NCBI GenBank assembly: GCA_964594985.1
Contig: CAZQNQ010000017.1
Location: forward strand, 46,265-110,264
Source: JADLHS01 sp964594985
GTDB taxonomy: Bacteria > Verrucomicrobiota > Verrucomicrobiia > Limisphaerales > JADLHS01
Length of the DNA stretch: 64,000 nt
Direction of reading: 5' to 3'
The translations under genes and the position numbers were made by a program. This document shows, one piece after another, positions 58,706 through 64,000 of the stretch. The notes beneath the pieces were generated by a model. That model saw only the letters and a list, made by a program, of their open reading frames with translations, ran no database searches and was not told the origin of the DNA. Position 1 is the stretch's first letter; every line of letters begins with the position of its first letter.

Positions 58706-59905
58706 TCAATTCGTCAGCGCCGCATCCCAATCCTTCCACACCGGTTCGTAGCCGAGGCGTTGGAGTTGCGCGGCGACTTCCGGGGCGGAGCGCTCGTCGG
58801 CGATGTTGAACTGGCCAGTGGCATTCGTGACGTGGCCGGGCGCGGGCTTGGCCCATTCGCTCGCGCCGGTATCCACGATGCGACCCCGCACGGTCTGGTG
58901 AACGTGATCCTTGCCCGCGCCGGTGTAGCCGCCGGGTTCGGTGCGTGCGCCCGCGCTCATCATCGTCACGCCCAGTTGCACCAAGCCGTCGCGTAGCTTC
59001 GCTGATTCACGGGTGGATAACACAATGCCCACGTCGGGAAACATCAGCCGATACGCGCAGACCAGTTGCACCAGTTCGCGGTCGCTGAGGTGCGTGAGCG
59101 GTTCAAATTCTCCGGCGCACGGGCGCAAGCGGGGCAGGGAAATGGTCACGTAAGCTTTCCAGCAGTTGCGCAGCAGGTAATCAGTGTGCGCCGCGAGCGC
59201 GAGCGCTTCGTAACGCCAGTCCGCTAAACCATAAAGCGCGCCGATGCCGAGCCGACGAAAGCCCGCCGCATACGCGCGCTCGGGTGTTTCGAGCCGCCAA
59301 TCGAAATTCTTCTTTGGCCCGGCGGTGTGCATCTCGTCATAGACCGCGCGATCATAGCTCTCCTGATAAACCACAAGCCCATCCGCGCCCGCTGCGACCA
59401 TCGGGCGATATTCATCCGTTTCCATCGGGCCGACTTCGAGCGACACGCTGGGAATTTCCTCGTGCAACGCCGCCACGCATTCCGCCATGTAACCGTTGGA
59501 GACAAACTTGGGATGCTCGCCTGCAACGAGCAGGATGTTACGGAATCCCTGATCCGCCAGTGCCTTCGCCTCGCGGCGGACTTCATCCACCGACAACGTC
59601 ACGCGCAGAATCGCGTTGTCGCGTGAGAAACCGCAATACTTGCAGTTGTTGATGCACTCGTTGGAGAGGTAAAGCGGGGCAAACAGGCGGATGACCTTGC
59701 CGAAGCGCTGGCGCGTGAGCTGTTGCGAACGGTGGCTGAGGGGTTCGAGCAGTTCACCAGCGGCCGGGGAGATCAGTTGGGCAAAGTCTGTGAGCGACAG
59801 CTTTTCTTTCGTCAGATTTTCCTGGGCGGCAGTCAGGGAAGTCTCCAAAGAGCGTTTGACCAACGCGGCCAGCGGCAACGAATTAAATTCAGCGACAAAA
59901 CTCAC
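58706..59905 (-). CDS. thiH: 2-iminoacetate synthase ThiH (radical SAM tyrosine lyase)
   Basis: A 399-residue radical SAM enzyme that cleaves tyrosine to make 2-iminoacetate for thiazole formation. The 4Fe-4S motif CINNCKYCGF (C-x3-C-x2-C) is at about residues 86-93, followed by the SAM-binding segments (NILLVAGEHPKFV and MVAAGADGLVVYQESYDR). The C-terminal BATS-type domain (TMMSAGARTEPGGYTG) is complete. Length is slightly above the usual 370-380. It is followed by the DUF5063 gene and then thiS. A repeat palindrome (59948-60042) lies upstream of its start. Confidence 0.93.
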   Translation of the reverse strand: MSFVAEFNSLPLAALVKRSLETSLTAAQENLTKEKLSLTDFAQLISPAAGELLEPLSHRSQQLTRQRFGKVIRLFAPLYLSNECINNCKYCGFSRDNAILRVTLSVDEVRREAKALADQGFRNILLVAGEHPKFVSNGYMAECVAALHEEIPSVSLEVGPMETDEYRPMVAAGADGLVVYQESYDRAVYDEMHTAGPKKNFDWRLETPERAYAAGFRRLGIGALYGLADWRYEALALAAHTDYLLRNCWKAYVTISLPRLRPCAGEFEPLTHLSDRELVQLVCAYRLMFPDVGIVLSTRESAKLRDGLVQLGVTMMSAGARTEPGGYTGAGKDHVHQTVRGRIVDTGASEWAKPAPGHVTNATGQFNIADERSAPEVAAQLQRLGYEPVWKDWDAALTN

Positions 59906-59947
59906 GCTGGAAATTTACCAGACGGCGCGGCGAAGTCGAGGCGGGTG

Positions 59948-60042
59948 AACCACGAAACACACAAAACACACGAAAGGATTCACCAAAGAACGGGTTTCCA
60001 TTTCGTGGCAGTTTTCGTGTAGTTCGTGTGTTTCGTGGTTAA
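59948..60042. repeat. palindromic repeat, CACGAAACACACGAAA family
   Basis: Left arm AACCACGAAACACACAAAAC (from 59948) and right arm GTTCGTGTGTTTCGTGGTT ending near 60040. It lies between thiH and slyX. It is the same family as the outer arms at 4141-4345. Confidence 0.8.
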
Positions 60043-60052
60043 ACTGGTCTGG

Positions 60053-60265
60053 TCATTGGTAATGCGGAGGCTTGGTGGTGTTGGCTTTGATGCGTTCCAA
60101 CTCCATCGTCTCCATCGTGGCAGACTGACGTTGGACTTCTTTCTTTAGCCTCTCGACCAGCTTGCTTTGGTCCACGAGCACTTCGTTGAGTTGCTCCACC
60201 TGATGCTCGAGGTGCGCGAGGTTGGCCTCAAGCTTCTCGAAGCGCTGGGTGATTTCGTCGGCCAT
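60053..60265 (-). CDS. slyX: SlyX family protein
   Basis: A 70-residue coiled-coil protein starting at MADEITQRFEKLEANLAHLE. The continuous heptad pattern (LEHQVEQLNEVLVDQSKLVE) and the C-terminal KPPHYQ, close to the KPPHY ending of the family, identify SlyX. The function is unknown in bacteria generally. An upstream start at 60292 would add nine residues (MLHVIKEIF) that do not fit the family, so 60265 is preferred. Confidence 0.85.
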   Translation of the reverse strand: MADEITQRFEKLEANLAHLEHQVEQLNEVLVDQSKLVERLKKEVQRQSATMETMELERIKANTTKPPHYQ

Positions 60266-60286
60266 AAAAATTTCTTTGATTACGTG

Positions 60287-60439
60287 TAGCACCCGCCTCC
60301 GGCGGGTCGTTTCGGGCGTCCCGCCCGAAACCGCAGGGCTGTGAGGCGCGCGATTATCTCGGTTGCCAATGACGCGTGTTGCTCGCTCGCCGAAAATCCG
60401 GCGCGACGCCGGATTTCACCCGCGGGACGCGGGTGCTAC
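60287..60439. repeat. palindromic repeat overlapping the end of xylB
   Basis: Left arm GTAGCACCCGCCTCC (from 60287) and right arm GCGGGACGCGGGTGCTAC ending at 60439. It contains a second inverted pair (TTTCGGGCGTCCCGCCCGAA). The xylB gene ends inside it: the last seven codons and the stop come from this repeat. Confidence 0.8.
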
Positions 60440-61954
60440 CAGTTTCCGGTGCTTCGCGAACACGTCTCGCAGCGAGGTGGACAAATCATCCTGCAATGCC
60501 TGCAACTCGCGATACGTCGCCACGGCGGATTTCTCGGGCGTGACAGTTTCGGCGTTGTTGAGCGCGACAAATTCATCCGTGATGTCTTCGATCTTCACGT
60601 CCTCGCCTTGCTGCAGCCGCCAGCACCAGAGCGCTTGCAACGCCGCGCCGTACGCCGCGCCTTCGCTGACCTTGAGCGTGACGACTTCCGCGTTGAACAC
60701 GTCCGCCATGATCTGCCGCCAGAGCTTGGACTTCGCGCCGCCGCCGGTGGCGCGGATTTGTTTGGCGGTCACGCCGAGTTCGGCGAGACGGCGCAGGCCG
60801 TAATTCATGCCGAGCGTCACGCCTTCCATCGCGGCGCGACAATAATTGCTCGCGCGGAACGTCTTTGAATTGATGCCGATCATCACGCCCGTGCCGTCGG
60901 GGACGTTCGGCGTGCGTTCGCCTTCGAGATAGGGCAGGAGCAACAACCCTTCCGAGCCGGCGGGAACTTGTCTGGCCTTGCTCTCGAATTGCTCGTGCGA
61001 ATAGCCGAAGTCCGCGCGCATCATCTCGGTGGCGACGGTGACGTTCATCGTGCAGAGCAGGGGCAACCAGCGATTTGTCGAGTCGCAGAACGCGGCGATC
61101 TCGCCCTCGGGATCAATCACCGGTTTGTCCGCGCAGGCGTAGATCGTGCCGCTGGTGCCGAAGCTCGCGGTGACGAGGCCGGGGCGCGTGTTGCCCGTGC
61201 CGATGGCGCCCATCATGTTGTCGCCGCCGCCCGCACTGACGAGCACTCCCGGACTCAAGCCGAGTTGCTGAGCCGTGGCCGCGCGCAAGCGCCCGGCGGG
61301 TTCATCGCTGGAGATCAACTTGGGCATCTTGTCCGCGAGTTCGGGATCAATCGCGTCGAGCACGGAGTTCGCCCAGCGGCGGCTCTTGACGTTCAACAAG
61401 GCCGTGCCGCTGGCGTCGCCGTATTCCATGACGCGTTCGCCGGTGAGCCAGAAATTCAGATAGTCGTGTGGCAACAACACCGTGGCGAGCTTGGCGAAAT
61501 TCTTCGGTTCATGCTTTTTCAGCCAGAGAATTTTCGACGCGGTGAAGCCGGGCAGGACGGCGTTGCCCAGCGCCTTGATGGTTTTCTTCTGCCCACCGAG
61601 CGCTTCGGTGATCTCGGCGCATTCGGCGGCGGTGGACGTGTCGCACCAGAGTTTGGCCGGGCGGATGACCTCGCCGGCGGCATCGAGCGGGACGAAACCG
61701 TGTTGCTGGCCGCTGACGCCGATGGCTTTGACCTCGGCGGCGACGGCCTTCGCGGCGCGCAACGCCTGACGGATGGCGGCGGCGGCGGCTTCGCGCCAGG
61801 AATTTGGATGCTGCTCCTTCGCACCGGGCGGGAGATCGGGGATCAACTCGTAAGTCTGCGCGCCTGAGCCGAGGACCTCGCCGTTCTTGGCGTCCACGAC
61901 GACGGCTTTGGTGGATTGCGTGCCGCTATCAATACCGATCAAAAGGTTTCGCAT
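60416..61954 (-). CDS. xylB: xylulokinase
   Basis: A 512-residue FGGY-family sugar kinase that phosphorylates D-xylulose to xylulose 5-phosphate. N-terminal IGIDSGTQSTKAVVVD holds the first phosphate motif; GVSGQQHGFVPLD matches the xylulokinase substrate loop; SAGGGDNMMGAIGTG and the ATGGGAKSKLWRQIMADVFN segment (FGGY second signature) are typical. The predicted catalytic Asp is in the SAGGGDN segment. The C-terminus VAPASRG derives from a repeat element (60287-60439), so the natural end is slightly altered. There is no xylA in the window, so the full pathway cannot be confirmed. Confidence 0.93.
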   Translation of the reverse strand: MRNLLIGIDSGTQSTKAVVVDAKNGEVLGSGAQTYELIPDLPPGAKEQHPNSWREAAAAAIRQALRAAKAVAAEVKAIGVSGQQHGFVPLDAAGEVIRPAKLWCDTSTAAECAEITEALGGQKKTIKALGNAVLPGFTASKILWLKKHEPKNFAKLATVLLPHDYLNFWLTGERVMEYGDASGTALLNVKSRRWANSVLDAIDPELADKMPKLISSDEPAGRLRAATAQQLGLSPGVLVSAGGGDNMMGAIGTGNTRPGLVTASFGTSGTIYACADKPVIDPEGEIAAFCDSTNRWLPLLCTMNVTVATEMMRADFGYSHEQFESKARQVPAGSEGLLLLPYLEGERTPNVPDGTGVMIGINSKTFRASNYCRAAMEGVTLGMNYGLRRLAELGVTAKQIRATGGGAKSKLWRQIMADVFNAEVVTLKVSEGAAYGAALQALWCWRLQQGEDVKIEDITDEFVALNNAETVTPEKSAVATYRELQALQDDLSTSLRDVFAKHRKLVAPASRG

Positions 61955-62041
61955 GAAACAGATGATAGCGAAGAAATCAACGCGGTGTCACGCCGAAGGA
62001 ATGGCGGGCGGAGAATTATCCATGAGTTTCTGTTGTAGTGG

Positions 62042-62632
62042 CTATTCCACGTCGCGAATGTTTGCTGTTGGCGTGAGATAAACCGTCACGCCATGTTCTG
62101 ACTCCCACTGCGGAATCCAAAAAAGGGAAATTTCAGCGTTACGTCCTCGTCGCCCGATTTCAATTTGCAATCCTCCCAAGGTTTTCCAGATGGCAGAAAT
62201 GTTATTGAGGACTTTCAGTTTCGAGTAAGGCTTCTGGCGCAATTCGTTGTAGCGTGCGGCAAGCGCGAGTTCGATTTCACCTCGCAATTTGTTCTCTCGT
62301 CTCTCGAACGCTTTCCAGACTTTTTCAACAGAGCGGCTCTCGGCCAACTCAGTAGCCAGATGAACCGCCACTTCTGATTTCGTCGCCAAGGAGGTTGTGT
62401 GTTTGCCTACGAACGTGTCGCCGTTGTGGATTAGCTGTCCCAAGGCAGGGTGTGACAAGGTCTCTCCGGTGCGAGTTTTCTCGTTAGTATGACCTGTGTG
62501 CATCGTGACTCGCCTTCGGATTTCACGGTCATCTCGTCCCGCCTTGAGGTGATAAAAGACGCAAACAGCCTCATGGAGATTTCTTCCCGCTACGAGGTCT
62601 TCCATCGCATTCTGATACTTGTCCAAGTTCAT
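62042..62632 (-). CDS. hypothetical protein
   Basis: A 196-residue protein I do not recognise. It has no signal peptide or membrane helix and reads as helical in the first two thirds (MEDLVAGRNLHEAVCVFYHL, AVHLATELAESRSVEKVWKA) with a beta segment at the end (AEISLFWIPQWESEHGVTVY). Codon use is less GC-biased than in neighbouring genes, suggesting transfer. It is a single gene; the 40 bases upstream of its start include GGGGCGTTTAAC on the minus strand, which resembles the core of the array at 240-2260, but no matching partner site was found. Confidence 0.6.
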   Translation of the reverse strand: MNLDKYQNAMEDLVAGRNLHEAVCVFYHLKAGRDDREIRRRVTMHTGHTNEKTRTGETLSHPALGQLIHNGDTFVGKHTTSLATKSEVAVHLATELAESRSVEKVWKAFERRENKLRGEIELALAARYNELRQKPYSKLKVLNNISAIWKTLGGLQIEIGRRGRNAEISLFWIPQWESEHGVTVYLTPTANIRDVE

Positions 62633-62819
62633 GCCACGCTGAGATTCATGTATTGTTGGATCGTGCCAGCACGTTAAACGCCCCGCGATTACAGTCTGCC
62701 GATTCGGATTGTGTGAGCGACTTTATTTTGGGCAACAAGGTCTGTCCAGACTGGTTTCCCGGCAAATTGTCCCGGCGGGACAAAACCTGAATCGCCGTGG
62801 GCGTCAGTTGGTGCAACGT

Positions 62820-62979
62820 CCGCCCTCACCCCGGCCCTCTCCCCCAGGAGAGGGAGGCCAAGAGCAACGTTATAGCTTCATCGGGTGGTCGCATGGTAAA
62901 TCCAGTCGCTCGAAATTTGACCGGACGCGGAAACAAATTCACCCTCTCCCCGGGGGAGAGGGGCGGGGTGAGGGCGGGC
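62820..62979. repeat. MITE-like element, CGCTCGCCCTCACCC family (copy 4)
   Basis: Left arm CCGCCCTCACCCCGGCCCTC and right arm GGGCGGGGTGAGGGCGGGC ending near 62979; the inner part reads CATCGGGTGGTCGCATGGTA and ACCGGACGCGGAAACAAATT, nearly identical to copy 5. The gap 62633-63221 has no gene; 63040-63130 shows a possible inverted repeat around GCGGTGGCCCTCCACCGC. Confidence 0.82.
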
Positions 62980-63221
62980 ATGACACAAACTTTACCAACC
63001 GCGACGTGGTGAGAGGCGTAATCAAATCGCGCGCCAGCGTCTTGGAGTGCGGTGGCCCTCCACCGCTTTTCCACCGCAGGGCTGGCGACGTCTAAGCGGC
63101 AGAGGGCTGCCGCAGTCCAAGACCTCGCGGAAGCTTCTTGCCGCTGACAAATTAAGCCACGCATCATCCCCAATAAAAACAGGCTTCAGGTCTGATCCTT
63201 GTTTCTTACGAGGCCACGGTC

Positions 63222-63491
63222 TCATCTGAATCCAAATACTCTCTCATGGATAACCCACGCGAGTCCAAAATAGAACAACAGCTTGAGGGTCGCAGTCACC
63301 CAATGCTCCGCTCGCCGACAGGTGGCGAGAAGCAACGAAAGCGCAAAAGCGCCTCCTCCAATGACCAGTGTGGGCGTGAGTCGGATAACTGTCTGAGTAT
63401 CGGAAGGCACTGATGGCACGAGCATCACAAATGCGAAGAAAAACAGCAGCAACTCCGCAACTCTGAGGGCGATGGGCTTGGCTTTTTCCAT
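63222..63491 (-). CDS. small hypothetical membrane protein
   Basis: An 89-residue protein with about three membrane helices (AELLLFFFAFVMLVPSVPSD, TLVIGGGAFALSLLLATC and TLKLLFYFGLAWVIHERVF). It begins MEKAKPIALRV. I do not recognise a family. Hydrophobic composition and the plausible topology support it; little else does. It lies between two MITE-like repeats, on its own. Confidence 0.55.
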   Translation of the reverse strand: MEKAKPIALRVAELLLFFFAFVMLVPSVPSDTQTVIRLTPTLVIGGGAFALSLLLATCRRAEHWVTATLKLLFYFGLAWVIHERVFGFR

Positions 63492-63598
63492 AACGTGCGC
63501 AGTGGCCTAACATCTAAGTGGGCCGCAGGCTTTGCAACCCATCTTTTCGTTACTGCGACTGTATTTCGGGCGTCAGAAACTGTCCAGAATGGTTTGTC

Positions 63599-63861
63599 GC
63601 TCGCCCTCACCCCGGCCCTCTCCCCCAAGGAGAGGGGGTGGCATAGTCACCGTCAATTGATCGGACGCTGGCGTGGTAATTCCAGCCGCTGATTATGCTC
63701 CGAGCGCGGAAACAATTCCTCCCTCTCCCCCAGGAGAGGGAGGCCAAGAGCAACGTCGCTGCTTCATCGGGTGGTCGCATGGTAAATCCAGTCGCTCGCA
63801 ATTCGACCGGACGCGGAAACAAATTCACCCTCTTCCCGGGGGAGAGGGCTGGGGGCGAGCG
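63599..63861. repeat. compound MITE-like element (copy 5, two units overlapping)
   Basis: Two units are joined head to tail. The first begins TCGCCCTCACCCCGGCCCTC (63601). The second has its own hairpin TCCCTCTCCCCCAGGAGAGG at about 63719 and ends GGGGGAGAGGGCTGGGGGCG. The interior of the second unit, CATCGGGTGGTCGCATGGTA and onward, is nearly identical to copy 4 at 62880. Confidence 0.78.
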
Positions 63862-63898
63862 TCAAATTACTAAAAGCGTGTTGCAAAAAAGGCTGCTT

Positions 63899-63973
63899 GG
63901 TAGGGCGCGTCACTCCGTGCGCGCCGCTTGAGGCCAGCTAGACGACGGCGCGCACGGAGTGACGCGCCCTACC
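63899..63973. repeat. perfect 28-bp-arm palindrome, GGTAGGGCGCGTCACTCCGT family
   Basis: Arms at 63899-63926 and 63946-63973 are exact reverse complements over 28 bases around a 19-base loop. A partial copy of the arm lies inside the element between ccoNO and ccoQ at about 22996-23022. Confidence 0.9.
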
Positions 63974-64000
63974 TGCCACCGTTCTGTTACCTTTTCTAAA

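Noticed and set aside
62665..62690. GGGGCGTTTAAC on the minus strand upstream of the gene at 62042, resembling the array core
   Set aside because: The left half of the site does not match and no complementary core lies at the other end of the gene, so a chance match is more likely.
63505..63540. GCCTAAC near the start of the gene at 63222, resembling an array core
   Set aside because: No right half with GGGCGTT is nearby and no partner core flanks the gene.
62820..63861. Closely spaced similar repeats that could suggest a CRISPR array
   Set aside because: Repeat units are about 160 bp inverted-arm elements with similar interiors; there are no short direct repeats with unique spacers and no cas genes.

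Overview
The window looks like chromosomal DNA of a Verrucomicrobiota bacterium, most like the soil Pedosphaera/Limisphaerales group. This is inferred from: GC-rich coding sequence; two Gfo/Idh/MocA oxidoreductases of the kind abundant in that phylum; a fused CcoN-CcoO oxidase with a short CcoP; and a very high density of short palindromic repeats of several unrelated families, both between and inside genes. No rRNA, tRNA or CRISPR array was found.

Layout. 1-2.8 kb: the 3' end of an oxidoreductase gene, then four small single-ORF units separated by 33-bp attC-like sites, then a broken DUF4239 gene. 2.9-8.1 kb: a second oxidoreductase, a repeat-filled gap, an HNH protein, a TPR/coiled-coil protein and YjbQ. 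8.3-13.1 kb: a hybrid sensor kinase, a REC-Hpt-REC regulator, a NicO-like transporter and guaB. 13.4-17.7 kb: two secreted S9 peptidases. 17.8-27.8 kb: a complete cbb3 oxidase cluster (ccoI-ccoS-ccoNO-ccoQ-ccoP-ccoG-ccoH-safE) followed by HesB/IscA and HscB Fe-S genes. 27.8-32.5 kb: an unknown secreted protein, a GH57 enzyme and an RG-rich protein. 32.5-37.9 kb: two divergent gene groups around an MglA-type GTPase, several roadblock-like proteins and a REC-PATAN regulator. 38-42.3 kb: a frameshifted CDGSH gene, an intact ISAs1-family insertion sequence, two copies of a small membrane-protein gene and two HTH genes. 42.5-49.9 kb: a two-gene RHS locus with a toxin-like tip and an adjacent immunity-type gene. 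50.3-64 kb: housekeeping and stress genes (S1C protease, MBL hydrolase, PpnP, Hsp70, MscS, ThiS/ThiH, SlyX, xylulokinase) with more repeats.

How the genes work together. The 17.8-26.8 kb block encodes a high-affinity terminal oxidase and its copper/heme assembly factors, with Fe-S biogenesis genes next to it, which suggests microaerobic respiration. The 32.5-37.9 kb block looks like a polarity or motility switch related to MglA/MglB. The RHS locus is a contact-dependent competition module.

Most unusual points. (1) A compact integron-like cassette array (about 240-2260) with no integrase in view; the outer core sequences of each unit are complementary in the way expected of integron cassettes. 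(2) Palindromic repeats inserted in frame in protein-coding genes: three in the copper ATPase gene and one in an Hsp70 gene, plus repeats that supply the end of xylB and an N-terminal region of another gene. (3) The expanded Mgl/roadblock locus. All assignments come from reading sequence and motifs; no database search was run.
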